DNA from: Rhizoclosmatium globosum
Lineage: Eukaryota > Chytridiomycota > Chytridiomycetes > Chytridiales > Chytriomycetaceae
Direction of reading: 5' to 3'
Assembly (NCBI GenBank): GCA_002104985.1
Contig: MCGO01000029.1
Span: 372,001-436,000, forward strand
DNA length: 64,000 nucleotides
Shown: positions 23,643 through 34,948 of the stretch, piece after piece
Layout of the letters: each line of letters begins with the position of its first letter
How positions within the stretch are numbered: the stretch's first letter is position 1
The notes under the pieces: model-generated
What the model was told of the DNA's origin: nothing
What the model saw: only the letters and a program-made list of their open reading frames with translations
The model's database searches: none
Position numbers and translations under genes: made by a program

Positions 23643-26363
23643 ATGGTCCCACCTCGCCAATCATTGCTCAACTCAAAAGATGCCTCCATCCACGAACTGG
23701 GCGAGTCTGAAACGAGGTCATATTGAAGCTAGTGTTGATATGGATTGCTTACTCGGTTAATGTTCAGGGACATCTTGTTTCCACATCAGCAAGAGGAGCT
23801 CACTCAGATTGCCATCGATATTGTGAGTCTTAACGCCTAATCTTACACAATATCTTAAACTAATCAAATGGCACAGGGGGGCAGTCTGGCCAAAGTAGTT
23901 TGGTAGTACAGTCTGCCACTTGAATAGCACCAACTAACTTTCCCCGCCCGGCAGGTTCTCAAAAGTGAAGGGAAACAATGAATTCGGTGGACGGATGAAC
24001 TTTGAAAAGTTTGAAACTCACAACATTGAGCAAGTGGGTGTTATGAGCCTTGTACGATGACAGATGACTAACTCACGCACCTTTCAGCTCATTGACTTTC
24101 TGAAAGGGGTGATTCAGCAAATTGGTATTCCGAAGCACAAGCTTGTTATCAAGGGTACATCGTAGTTGTTCAGAGAACTCGTGGCTAACACAGATAAATA
24201 CAAGCAACGGGTGGCGGTTCTGTCAAATATTATGATCGAATCAAGGAAGAGTTGGGCGTCGCTGTCGATCGCGAAGATGAGATGGAATGTTTGATTACTG
24301 GTCAGTCCTTCTTTCACATCACACCCAATCCATTAACCATCCTCCAGGTCTCAACTTTCTCGTTCGCGAAGTCCCCAATGAAGTTTTCACCTACGATGAA
24401 CGCCGAAACGATGCCCCATTAGTTTATGAGGAACCACCAAAGGAGCTATTCCCATACTTAATCGTCAACATCGGATCAGGAGTCTCCATCCTCAAAGTAA
24501 CCTCCTTTGAAACTTACGAACGTATCTCCGGAACGAGTTTGGGAGGAGGAACGCTCTGGGGTCTCCTCTCACTCCTCACGGACGCAGACAACTTTGACGA
24601 AATGTTGGAGCTCAGTAAACGTGGAGACAATGCAAACGTTGATATGCTCGTTGGTGATATTTACGGTGGAGACTACCCAAAAATCGGTCTCAAAGCGACA
24701 ACCATTGCCTCGTCCTTTGGAAAAGTCTTCAAAGCGCCAAAATCAGAACGCAAGAAGTTCCGCGAAGAGGACATTTCGCGTAGTTTGTTGTTCCTCGTTA
24801 GTAACAACATTGGTCAAATCGCATATCTCAATGCACAAGCTCATGGAATCCAACGGATTTACTTTTCTGGGTTCTTTATCCGTGGACATCCCGTCACCAT
24901 GAAACGCTCAACTATGCTATCAATTTCTGGAGTAAAGGAAAAATCAAGGCGTTGTTCTTGAGGCATGAGGTTACTTGGGTGCTTTTGGAGCATTCCTGCG
25001 TTCTTCGCACAAACGTAAGCTGTCTTTCGCGGAAAACTTTAGTATCGCAAAGCAGCTTGGGAATTTGAATCTCGGTGCTGTTGGGGCGTTGGATGTGTTA
25101 CCCACAAACTGTTCGTTCCCGTTGTTGAGAAGCAAGGAGCTGTACAACCCAGACTCGATTGATTTGAGTGACTCTCGTCTGCAATATTATTGGATCGATT
25201 TGTTGGATAATAACCTGAAGGACCTTGTGAAATTGGTGTTGCAGTGGCAAAAGGATACCGAAAATGTTACGGGACGCGCCGCAGCTTTTGAGAGTATTTT
25301 CAGGGACCACTTGCAGAGGCTTAGAAAAGAGCCACATGCTTATGGGAAGCTCTCGATTCGCAGGTGAGGGGAATTCTTAGTTTATCCTATTGATCTCACA
25401 ACCTACACAGCCTTTTGAACCTACGTGAACAATGTCTTCGTGAGATGGGTTTCAACGATATTTTTGAAACCGTCAAAAAAGACGAAAATACCGTCGCTCT
25501 TGCTCAGTACTCGAAGGTCGTTGCTGAGATGGATGCCTATCCAGAAGCTGAACGTATCAAACACCTTACGGACAATATTCTTGCTGGAAACATGTATGAC
25601 TGGGGATCTCATTCAGTGCAACAGTTGTTGATTACTGGAGAGCTTGTCTTCCAGAATGCAAAGGATAAGGTCAATCACCCTGCAAAGTTTGATGATTTGG
25701 AACAATTGACGAAGAAGTTGATTGGGCCTGGATACAAGAAGGCTGTCATTTTTGTGGACAACAGTGGAGCCGATATTATCCTTGGTTTGTTCCTACTCTT
25801 CTTTACAATGATTGCTTATTATTATTTATTTATTTTTCAGGAATCATTCCATTCGCAAGATATCTATTGAGCAAGGGAACAACTGTAATCTTGGCAGCCA
25901 ATACTCGTCCATCAATTAATGACGTGACATGTTACGAATTGGATGGAATCCTTGCCGAAATTGCACTAACGGATTTCGTTATTGGCGGCGCCATCAAAGC
26001 TCGCACCTTGAAAGTCATTGGAACTGGAAGTGCTTCTCCTTGTCTCGGTGAGTTCCTTGTCTGCTGTTTACCTTGGTTCACACGTCCTTATTCTTACCAT
26101 CAGATTTACGTTATGTTGACGCTGAGCTCGGCGTTGAATGTGCAGATGCTGATTTGGTCGTTATTGAGGTATATATAGTTCCATTCATGTTGTAATACGT
26201 ATGCCTAAGCTACAAATAGGGAATGGGACGCGCGATTCATACCAACTTTTATGTCAAGTTTTCTGTGGATTGTTTGAAAATTGCGGTGTTCAAGAACCCT
26301 CAAGTCGCGGAGGATTTGGGAGCCAGTATGTATGACGGAATTCGCATTTTTGAACAGGTCTGA
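23643..26363 (+). CDS. PANK4-like fusion: type II pantothenate kinase domain plus DUF89 phosphatase domain
   Basis: Eleven exons: 23643-23716, 23768-23822, 23877-23902, 23955-24033, 24088-24154, 24205-24300, 24348-25363, 25411-25784, 25841-26047, 26104-26168, 26220-26363. The N-half is a type II PanK/actin-fold kinase: IAIDIGGSLAKVVWFS, ATGGGSVKYYD, NIGSGVSILKVTSFE, ISGTSLGGGTLWGL. The C-half is a DUF89 metal-dependent phosphatase: VIFVDNSGADIILGIIPFA, a distal Asp-containing motif (ADLVVIEGMGRAIHTNF) and a Lys (FSVDCLKIAVFKN). Vertebrate PANK4 has this fusion, with an inactive kinase half and a phosphatase acting on 4'-phosphopantetheine and related metabolites. Whether this kinase half is active I cannot tell from sequence. 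Single-base gaps near 24902 and 24966 interrupt the long exon. Confidence 0.9.
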
Positions 26364-26454
26364 ACCTGTTTGCAATAAAGCATCAGTTCCTACATTTCGA
26401 ATTCACGATAAACCATTTTTCAGCAAATACTATCAAGTTTTCATTCATAAGTAA

Positions 26455-27081
26455 AATAGCACTCTGTGCCTTTGCTTATTCCATATACAAGTACCTTCAT
26501 CAACAGCTGCAGAACACAGTATAGCTTGTGCAAACCAGAAAGACGCTACTGCACAACTCCGTTTATGGAATCCCTCATGCGAAGTTTCTCAGTCGCCGAA
26601 AGTTACTATTCCTCTTGTTTTTGATGGATTTCTATCGTATTTGTCAGGACACAAAGTGACTCACGATAAAATTCTGACAATTCACCGCATTTTCAGGGGG
26701 CAAACGACGTTCCCACCTCCAGTTTTTGGAAAAAGTCCTGTCGATCCTGTTTGGACACGGTATAAATTCCGTTCGTCTTTCCAATTCCATCCACACAAAA
26801 AACATCTTCCAACCAGCTATGGTCTCCTCCTCTCTTCCAAGATCAAGGTTCTCTTCTACCACTTGTCCAGATCCATGACCAGTACTACCCAGACCTCGTC
26901 ACTGTCAGCATGGGACGCGCCAGAATCATCTTCAGCTTCAGCATCAAACGGACGCGTTAAGGATCAAATGAAAACTCTACAATCCCCTTTTATCCCGCCG
27001 TGGTTCCCCGTATTGCAGCCTCACGGTTATTATAGCCAGAGGATCTGCCCAGGGTACCATGCCGCACCGAGAGGGTGCTAG
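26455..27081 (+). pseudogene. Unrecognised open frame, possibly a gene remnant running into the repeat array
   Basis: A frame without stops runs from 26455 to 27081. The first 150 codons have coding-like composition (LRLWNPSCEVSQSPKV, then PPVFGKSPVDPVWTRYKF), but there is no good start, and the 3' end reads into the 266-bp tandem repeats. From about 26840 another frame looks equally coding-like (DQYYPDLVTVSMGRARIIFS) and ends at 26957, suggesting a frameshifted or broken gene. No family recognised. Confidence 0.22.
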
Positions 27082-27722
27082 ACACTCGTGTGCTGACATG
27101 TAAAAACAAGGGGTATGCCATCGTCGAATCAGTTCGCTGTCCTCGTCTTTGACCTCTGCCTCCCCTTGACCACGAGCTCTTCAGACGAAACAGCAGCTTA
27201 GGACATCAAATCGCAGCAAATTGGATGGACGCGACAGCAGTTCTATATTCCCCCTTTTTCCAGCCGTGGCTCCCCGTATTGTAGCCTCACGGTTATTATA
27301 GCCAGAGGATCTGCCTAGGGTACCATGCCGCATCGAGAGGGTGCTAGACACTCGTGTGCTGACATGTAAAAACAAGGGGTATGCCATCGTCGAATCAGTT
27401 CGCTGTCCTCGTCTTTGACCTCTGCCTCCCCTTGACCACGAGCTCTTCAGACGAAACAGCAGCTTAGGACATCAAATCGCAGCAAATTGGATGGACGCGA
27501 CAGCAGTTCTATATTCCCCTTTTTCCAGCCGTGGCTCCCCGTATTGTAGCCTCACGGTTATTATAGCCAGAGGATCTGCCTAGGGTACCATGCCGCATCG
27601 AGAGGGTGCTAGACACTCGTGTGCTGACATGTAAAAACAAGGGGTATGCCATCGTCGAATCAGTTCGCTGTCCTCGTCTTTGACCTCTGCCTCCCCTTGA
27701 CCACGAGCTCTTCAGACAAATA
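26977..27722. repeat. Tandem array of a 266-bp unit, about 2.8 copies
   Basis: The 10-mer gggtatgcca recurs at 27111, 27377 and 27642, giving a period of 266/265 bp, and the whole unit repeats with it: a block around cacggttattatagccaga, a ggtaccatgccgca segment, a gacactcgtgtgctgacatg segment and a pyrimidine-rich block ending gacgaaacagcag. Copies 2 and 3 look almost identical; copy 1 has scattered differences (for example gcaccgag versus gcatcgag), and copy 3 is truncated near 27720. Frames read inside the unit are simply the repeat. No similarity to any element that I recognise. Confidence 0.92.
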
Positions 27723-28104
27723 GCAGTAGCATGGGACGTTCAGGAATACTGGAAGAAGGACGCATTTCTTTATCTTCGTTTGTTGGTCTCGTAAATAATA
27801 AACGGCAACATCATTTGTATCAGTAACAAGGATAAAAATATAGGAATATCGTCCCGTATTTAATGCAGTTACATCTATTTATAAAACTAATGTTGTAAAC
27901 GTTTGAAGGTGTCCTGCCACGCATCTAGATGGGCAACACGTCAGATGTGCTTATTAAACCCACGATTTTCCACTCGAAGTCATCGGTTTTTCCATTAGGA
28001 GAGAAGCAAAGATGTGATCAAAATCAGGATCAACAAACAGACCAACTCGTTCACCAACCCAAACAACCACAGATTCGCCGCCATTCACTTCATGCCCCAA
28101 AAGC

Positions 28105-28176
28105 TGCACACCCCAGGAATCGAACCTGGATTTGCTCGGCCACAACGAGCTGTACTGACCGTTATACGAGGTATGC
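28105..28176 (-). tRNA. tRNA-His (anticodon GTG)
   Basis: The minus strand folds as a full cloverleaf of 72 nt without intron: acceptor stem GCATACC paired with GGTGTGC (one G-T wobble), D arm TCGTATAACGGTCAGTACA, anticodon stem GCTCG/CGAGC with loop TTGTGGC (anticodon GTG), and T arm CCAGG-TTCGATT-CCTGG. The A box and B box promoter elements are intact, as expected for RNA polymerase III transcription. CCA is not encoded. It stands alone between the repeat array and the P-loop ATPase gene. Confidence 0.94.
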
Positions 28177-28382
28177 TCATGCTGGCGTATAAGCTGTATT
28201 TGTACAAGATCCTTATTTGTCTCCATCTATTTCTGCTCCTGCCTCGCCTCCAGATAACAATTCTCAGACTAACTCGAAGCCTGCGATAAAACATAAAATA
28301 GGGTGAAAAAGTTCCAAAACCAACAAACGACAAAACACGGATACACAACCATGAAATATAATGATAAATGCTTTATTTGGAG

Positions 28383-31166
28383 TTACTTTTCCCACTGAAC
28401 TCCACTGACAAACGATTCACACACATTCCGCACCAAGTGATTGCTCCACACAAGCTCTGCGTCTTCCATCGCAAACAGCGCCAATTGTTCAGCGGCATCC
28501 ATATCCTTCACCATACGTTCCGTGATACGTCCGTCTCCACTGCTAGTTGTAGCCGCACCAGCCCACTGGTTATCAAGCTCTAGCGCAGTTGTAGGTGGAC
28601 TCTTGTAGGAAGTAGGACTGACGTTAAAGTCACTAACAACCCCTGGCTCATCTCCAATCAAACTCCCACTGTTCGCCCCGCCAATACTCCAATCGTCTTC
28701 AATCGCAGGCGCGTTCACCACACTCTCAGCCCCAAACTCCTCTTCCGCAGCCACATCCTCCGCAGAATCATCTCCCCAATTTGGCGCACTCATAGCCTGT
28801 TGCGCAGGACTCAATCCAAACCACGCATCCCGCTTCACATCCCCCAACACCCTCGCCCTCGCTTTCCCACCTGCCGGCGCAGGAGAAGACCCCGCCGAAC
28901 CAGCAGCAACCGAACCAGCACTCATCCGCTCCCTCACAGCCTTCTCCACATACCCACCTTCAACCTTCCTCCGTTCCCGCCCTTCACGCCCTCGGATCCT
29001 GCTATCCCGCCACCGCAGAATATTCCGCTCAACAAGACTCTCAACAAGACTCATTTTCGCGAGACTCAGTTGCGCGACGGGGAGGACACCCCCGCGCATG
29101 AGGATGTCGAGGAATAGTTCGCGGAGCTCTTCTTCGGTGGAGAGTTGGGGTGCTTGGTATGTGTATGAGTTGAGGTAGTCGGATACGGCGGTGGAGGAGC
29201 TGATGCTAGTACGGGTTGAGGTTTGATTTGGTTGTTGCTGGGATCGGCGGATTCGGGAGGGGAGGTGTCTTTGGAGGCGGCGGAGGAAGGAGCGTTCGCG
29301 TTTTGTAATGAATGCTGTATGTTTATAATGAGAATTGGCTGAGAGAGGATGTGGATGGGAAACATACTGTGAACGTTTGAATAGGTATCTCTAAAGTAAT
29401 TGTCTAGTTCCAATAAACTGCCGTCAAATGTCGCTACGAATAGAGCAGCAGTTTCTTCTGTGAACTGCCGAGCTGGTTCCTTGATATGTGGGTTCACCTC
29501 ATTGAGTAAATATGAAATGACAACGTCATCCTCGACTGATTCAACGGCATGCAACTTGATTGCCCAATCATAACCGCGCACTAATTCAAGCCGTAAGTAC
29601 TGATAAATATGTAAAATACCAAACGTACATCGCTTAATGGCCCCAACAGCACTCTTTTCACTAGAACAAAAAGTAACATCCAGAATTCCTTCCACCTCAC
29701 ACCGCAACAACCAATCAAAGACTTCAGGAATACCATCATACTTGTCCGTCAAAGCATTACGCTCTTTGAAAAGCAACTGAATGTCATCAATAATCAGCAT
29801 CACAGGTCCAGCTTTGCAACGAGCAGCAATCAACCGAAGTGCTTGAGAAATATGATGGAATGCACGCATATCAACGTCACTTTGAGGTGCAGTCGTTCGA
29901 GTTGTGCCGAGTTGTCGTTGAAGTAACGAAGAATGACGGCTGTTGTTTGAAGTCATTGGTGCTGAATAATTTTCGTTGCTATCTTGCTCTGGCATAGCTA
30001 ATTCATCATTCTCGTCGTCTGTAGTAGGTTGCACAAATCCGAGGGACGTTTTGACAGCTTGAATCCACGCATCTCGTCTCACAGTCATGAGTACTTTTTC
30101 TTCACCTTCCATCTCTGTGTCAGTTTCTGTGAATGCGGTAACCGATTGTTCTGTGTTGAGGGTTGAGTAATTCAATCGGTAAGGAGTCCCAACAAACCTT
30201 CATCGTCCTCATCTTCGTCCAAGGACGAAGCTCCGTGTTTTTTCCTCAACACATGACTGAGCTGCAAGTAAATTGCCGGTCGCTGTGACCCTTCATCACT
30301 AATGTATTGTCGTAGAGCCGTACCCTTTCCTAGTCCTGGCGGACCTTCGATCAACACCAGTCGGCCGCGTTGTTTCGCCGATTTTAGCTCGGAAACAATA
30401 TGAGCGATTTGTGCATGGAATGGTGGGAGGGATGTTGATGATCTTATGGACACTGTAGCTCCAGATCTGTGACGTTAAGGTTTAGTGGGGTTTGAACAAT
30501 TGGTAACACGATGGAGAACCACACTGTCCATCACACAATCCTCATTATCAAACCAAAAAACACGTACCCAACAGCTGGTTTCCCAGAAACACCCGCAATT
30601 GAATGAGAAAAGGCAGATGTAGGAGCTTCGGCAGGAGGCAGCTCCAAGAGCTTCTCAACAATAGCACGGACCAGAACCGGATTCAGGACAGGTGGAGCTT
30701 GAGAAGGATCGTCGAGAGCAGCAAGAGAAGCGGGCAGATTGATCGAAGCCTTCTCGATAGTTTGAGTCATTTGACGTGCCATGTCAGGCATCGCCAACGG
30801 ATTCGCGGATGAGGCAGCCGAGTCAGATTTGAGCGAGAACGGCGAGTGAGAAGAACCCCTTCGCGTGTCCGATGTAGTTTGAAGGGTAGTACTCGAACTA
30901 GTTGTTGTTGTTGTTGTTTGGGGGAGTCCTTGTTGGTTGTTCGCATCGGATGACTGATTGTTCAATTCGCCAAAGTCGATGTCGATGTCGAGTCGGCGGC
31001 GCTGCGGAAGTGGCTTCGGCCGTGTCGTTCTTGCTTTCTTTGATGAGGTGAGTTGGATGAGGACAATGGCGGACGCGGCTACGGCGACGACCGTGGCTGC
31101 GCTGATGAGGAGCCACTTGTGTTGTGTTAGTTGTGTTAGTTGTGTTGGCGTGGTGGGCGTCGGCAT
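28383..31166 (-). CDS. Membrane-anchored P-loop ATPase of unknown function
   Basis: Five exons: 30568-31166, 30198-30466, 29368-30150, 28383-29314 joined by canonical introns with consistent phase (the first exon may itself be preceded by untranslated sequence). After MPTPTTPTQLTQLTQH there is one membrane helix (KWLLISAATVVAVAASAIVL), a Ser/Thr-rich linker, then an ATPase domain: Walker A IEGPPGLGKGTALRQYI, Walker B LIIDDIQLLFKERN preceded by a long acidic insertion, then a winged-helix-like C-terminal part (LSTEEELRELFLDILMRGG) and an acidic tail. The single N-terminal helix next to a soluble AAA-like domain is compatible with a mitochondrial inner membrane or ER anchor; I cannot decide. 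I recognise no named family. Confidence 0.68.
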
Positions 31167-31498
31167 TCGATTGGTTGGTTTGGTTGGTTGATAGAAGGGG
31201 GAATCTTTAACAGTCAAACAGCCAAAGACACAGAAATGATTTGTTCAACCGTGGCAATAAAGTAAAGGAGTAAGCTTTCTCTTTCTCACTCTTTGCATGC
31301 CACGAATACTTTTGATTGTGTCAACAATAGTGCCCTTTTTTGGACCCACGTCACCCAACCCCTTCCGTTGACCCATGGTTTCAGCAATCAAGAAAACCAC
31401 GTCAGGCGTCAACACCTGTCCATAAAAAGACAAGTGCCATCGCTACTGCAAAGCATATCACAACAACGATACAACTAAAGCAAACTTAACTAAACAAA

Positions 31499-32091
31499 AT
31501 GGGCCTCTTCTCTTTCGCAGTCAAGATTGGAATCCTCGCCTACGCCATCGATTGGATGCACAACAAGAGTCATGAATTCAGAGGATACCGCAGAGATCAA
31601 AGATCTATTCAAGACAGTATCGCTGAAACTGCCGAGTAAGTCGTGTCAAGTTCGTTTTCGTCATTTCCCTGATTCTAACTTTTGGTCTCAACAGTGAAAC
31701 CATCAATCAAACTTGTTCCCCACGTTTCCGCCAATGGCTTCATGAATCCTGGTCTTCTTGTCCAATGCGTGAACGTTCTCGCTTCGCTTCTCACCCAACA
31801 ATTTCTTCTGCAACTCTTCCAAATGGTCGTACCTCTCTCGAAATTGATGTGCCAGGCATCAAGAAGGATGATATGGTCGTGAGTGTCAATGAACACGAAA
31901 AGGTCGTGATTGTGAAGGGTACTGCTGTGGGCAATGAACAAGATGGAAGACGGGAGCGCCATATTGAGGCTCGTATTCCTTTGTCAAGAGTAGCGGATGC
32001 TGCAGATGTGAAAGCAACTATGGTGGATGGTGTCTTGAGAGTGGATGTTGGAAAGAAGGAATTTGAAGGCAGACGTGTTGTTATTGAGTAA
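31499..32091 (+). CDS. Small heat-shock protein (HSP20/alpha-crystallin domain)
   Basis: Two exons, 31499-31635 and 31695-32091. The C-terminal 100 residues form an alpha-crystallin-type fold: SLEIDVPGIKKDDMVVSV, KVVIVKGTAVGNEQDGRRER, IEARIPLSRVADAADVKATM, DGVLRVDVGK. The A-x-x-x-G-V-L-type motif before the last strands is present as VKATMVDGVLRVDV. Small heat-shock proteins hold unfolding proteins in soluble oligomers. The N-terminus (MGLFSFAVKIGILAYAIDWM) is unusually hydrophobic, and the I-x-I/V C-terminal tail is not obvious, so membrane association is possible. I saw no clear heat-shock element upstream. Confidence 0.76.
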
Positions 32092-32144
32092 CGGCCTCTT
32101 TTATTCTTAGCGTTACATTATTCTTTTAAGCTTCTTTCTAACAA

Positions 32145-33838
32145 ATGAACTCTTATTACTTTTTATATGTTTCATCTTTTTTGTCTCTCCATTCATCAAC
32201 TTTGTGGGCCAATGAGTGGTTGTGACAACCTCCTTGCCGCCTATGTGAGTCCTACTGTAGCACAGTCGCCCGACTAACCCTCTCTCAGGAATCCTCTCGA
32301 GCAGAGGCATTCTCAAACTGCCCCAGCTCAGTTTATGGTGACAACGGAATGGCTTGCCTTTGCACTCAACCTGTCCTCGACGCAATGCTCGCCTACGAAC
32401 GCAGCTGTACCTCTTTTTCAACTCTTGAATCGCAATACTCGAATTCGGCTGAGTTTGTCCAGTTCTGCAGGTGTGATTGCGAACTGAAGATGGTTTAATT
32501 GACTGATATGATATGAACAGAAACGTAGCCCACGTCACTCTTGTGATCAGTCCATTGAAATCTACAGCTACTGCGACAGCCAAGCCGAATCCTACCGTTG
32601 CGACTAACAAAGCTGACCCCTCAGTCACTACTCCAGCCCCAACTGTGTCTGCTGCCGTAACGTTAGCTTCGGCCACTGCTGCCTCTGTTAGTTTGATTGA
32701 GAACGGTTCCGGAGGTGAACCGGTGGCCGTGCCATCAGCTGATACAGGGGGAGTTATCAACAATCCATCACCCTCCGCAACAACCATTCCCAACTCCACA
32801 AAGGCGACTGCCACTGCCACTTCTACCTCTACGTCTACAACATCATCAGATTCTAATCCTCTTGGTATTTCAATCGGTGGTTGGGCTGGTATTGGTGTTG
32901 GGGGACTGATTGTTCTGCTGTTCCTTCTACTCTTTATCATTCGATGTTGCAACAAGCTCAAACGATCTCGAGAAACAAGTACAGCTCTCAGTAGATCAGT
33001 CGTTGCGAGTGATGGTAACAGATCCAGCGCTATCAATACAACAGCACGTGACATCAATGTTGACTCTGCAATTCGTGACACTATTCCACGGGATCCTCCA
33101 AGACACTCCGAGTCTCAAGCACGATTCTCCGGCTCTCCTTTGGCTGGTTCCAACATGGAAATGACACAGACTAAAGGGAAGGAACCAACTCGATTGATTG
33201 ATTTGGATGATGGAGAATCAATCACGTCATCTCAACAAACGCCCTCCTTCTTTGACGTTTACAGTAACCCGGGCAGCACAGGACCAGCTTTGAGTTCTAC
33301 TTCGTATTCGCAATTCCAACAAACCCCACAACCACCACAACCCCAATACTTTCCCCCACAACCTCCAACTCAACGCGCCAGCGTATCATACCAACAACCA
33401 CAACCACACAGAAACTCATACGCCCTTCCATCCTCCACAACATTCAACACAATCTACTCGAACCCAGAAACCGGAAGCACAAATCACAGAAACTCCGTCC
33501 TCGATCTCTACTCCCAACCCAACCCTGAAACCACGTCCCAACACCGGTCGTCATTCATCGACACATACGGTGCCTTACCAGCTGCCCCCGTCCCACAAAA
33601 GCCATTCCCAATCCAACAACAACAACATCGAAACTCGTCCTTCATCCCCCCAACTGATCCGTTTGCTGACTACGCGTCTGAGAAGCCACGGCCTATGAGT
33701 ATGTCGTTTACAGACGTGTATGCTAAGCCTGTGAACGCGCGGGTTGTGCGACAAGGATCGAATCCGTTTGAAGAGGATGGGGAGGTTGTTGTAGTGGAAC
33801 GGAGACAGAGTTTTGCGGATGTGTATAGCCGGTCTTGA
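32145..33838 (+). CDS. Single-pass membrane protein with Ser/Thr-rich ectodomain and repeated SFxDxY motifs in the cytoplasmic tail
   Basis: Exons about 32145-32244, 32289-32470, 32521-33838. ATG 32145 opens a signal-peptide-like segment (MNSYYFLYVSSFLSLHSS), but joining it to the Cys-rich frame (SGCDNLLAAYESSRAEAF...) needs one extra T in the T-run near 32180; the in-frame alternative start is ATG 32212. After the Cys-containing part come a Thr/Ser/Ala-rich stalk, a transmembrane helix (GGLIVLLFLLLFIIRCC) with a basic stop-transfer, and a 280-residue Pro/Gln/Ser-rich tail. The tail has six short related motifs: FFDVYSNP, FNTIYSNP, VLDLYSQP, FIDTYGA, FTDVYAKP and FADVYSRS. Overall design resembles fungal cell-wall sensors, but no WSC or other named domain is visible. 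Confidence 0.7.
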
Positions 33839-34683
33839 ATGAATTCGATGATACTTTGAACATAATAAATAGATTCTGAATATTGATCTTATAATTCACC
33901 GCGCTTACTACTGGAAATAATAATTAGAGAAGATCAGGACACCGAAGTCGACTTTTCAACTTAACGTGGTCAAAAACTCTGCAAAGAGTCAATTTTTTAT
34001 AGTTCTTCCAGAATGTAAGATTAGGCATCGTATCTCGATCTTTCTTCTCACAGCATATTATGCGTTTTAGAAAGTTAAATGCTCTAAAACCAGGATATAT
34101 TTATGGTTCTGCCATTAAAAACCCAATTTTTGGGAAAAGGTACAGTACTAATACTAATTTCCATCTAATTATTTAATCAGTTTCTCTTCCATTGCTGTCC
34201 ATTTTTTCCTTTCATTCTGTTGAACCTTGCTTGTACCTTGTGTGGCAACCGTTGTGGTTGCCACCGCATCCTAATGTATTTGAAAACTATGTGAAATACC
34301 TCGCAGAAAGCGCGATACAAACCACAGTTGGATGACGACAACATGTTCCATATCGAAATCTGTGTCCATTAAATCAGATAACTTTTGAATACCAGAAGAA
34401 CTCACCCATTACGTTATTCCTCTGACTTAATCAATATCTTCCCACTCAATTGAACGTATAAGTAAAGTAGTCATTCCGAGAGACTCTGGTTTTGTTGCAC
34501 TGTTGAGCATATTCCATATTTGCCATCGTACTTTGTCCGTTCTTCGCTATCGTTCCTTACTTCCTCCATTCCTACATTCGTTTTTTCCACTTTCATAGGC
34601 TCCTTCCAAAAATTAAAGACGTCAACCCTCGAGCTCCCCTTCTCACAAGACTCCAATCCATACACTCGTATTTTCTCGCAGCC
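33839..34683. other. Intergenic region, AT-rich
   Basis: About 840 bp after the membrane-protein stop codon. It starts with an AATAAA-like signal (33863-33868) and is otherwise AT-rich; one open frame on the plus strand (34520-34801) and one on the minus strand (34471-34665) look non-coding by composition. An upstream exon for the small gene at 34684 could lie here, but I could not identify it. Confidence 0.45.
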
Positions 34684-34896
34684 TTGCTCATACCAAAGTC
34701 TTGGTATGCTTTGCTTTATGGTGCTGGCGCCACGCTTGTATGCCTTTACACACTCTTGTGCAGGATTCTATGGCACAAACAATTTCTCCCTGCGCGTTTG
34801 ACTGATACTGAATCTGCTCAACATTTGGATTGGCTTTGGAAACAGGGTGCTTTTTGGTACCAGAACTGGATGGCGGAACAAAATTACTGCGAATAG
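34684..34896 (+). CDS. Small membrane protein, last exon (hypothetical)
   Basis: A 70-codon frame that starts right after a tctcgcag acceptor at 34674-34681, so it is probably the last exon of a spliced gene whose first exon I could not find. It encodes a transmembrane helix (WYALLYGAGATLVCLYTLLC) followed by a Trp-rich polar tail (DWLWKQGAFWYQNW). Size and layout recall small accessory subunits of respiratory complexes, but I see no decisive motif, so the name stays open. Confidence 0.33.
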   Translation: MLIPKSWYALLYGAGATLVCLYTLLCRILWHKQFLPARLTDTESAQHLDWLWKQGAFWYQNWMAEQNYCE

Positions 34897-34948
34897 GGTT
34901 GATACTGAGAGAAATAACTTAAGAAAGATTTCTTAAACAATGTCGACT

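Noticed and set aside
27181..27387. Coding gene inside the 266-bp repeats
   Set aside because: Short minus-strand frame that recurs by virtue of the repeat itself and has no domain or start context.
26977..27722. CRISPR array
   Set aside because: Direct repeats are 266 bp with no unique spacers; a plain tandem duplication in a eukaryotic genome.
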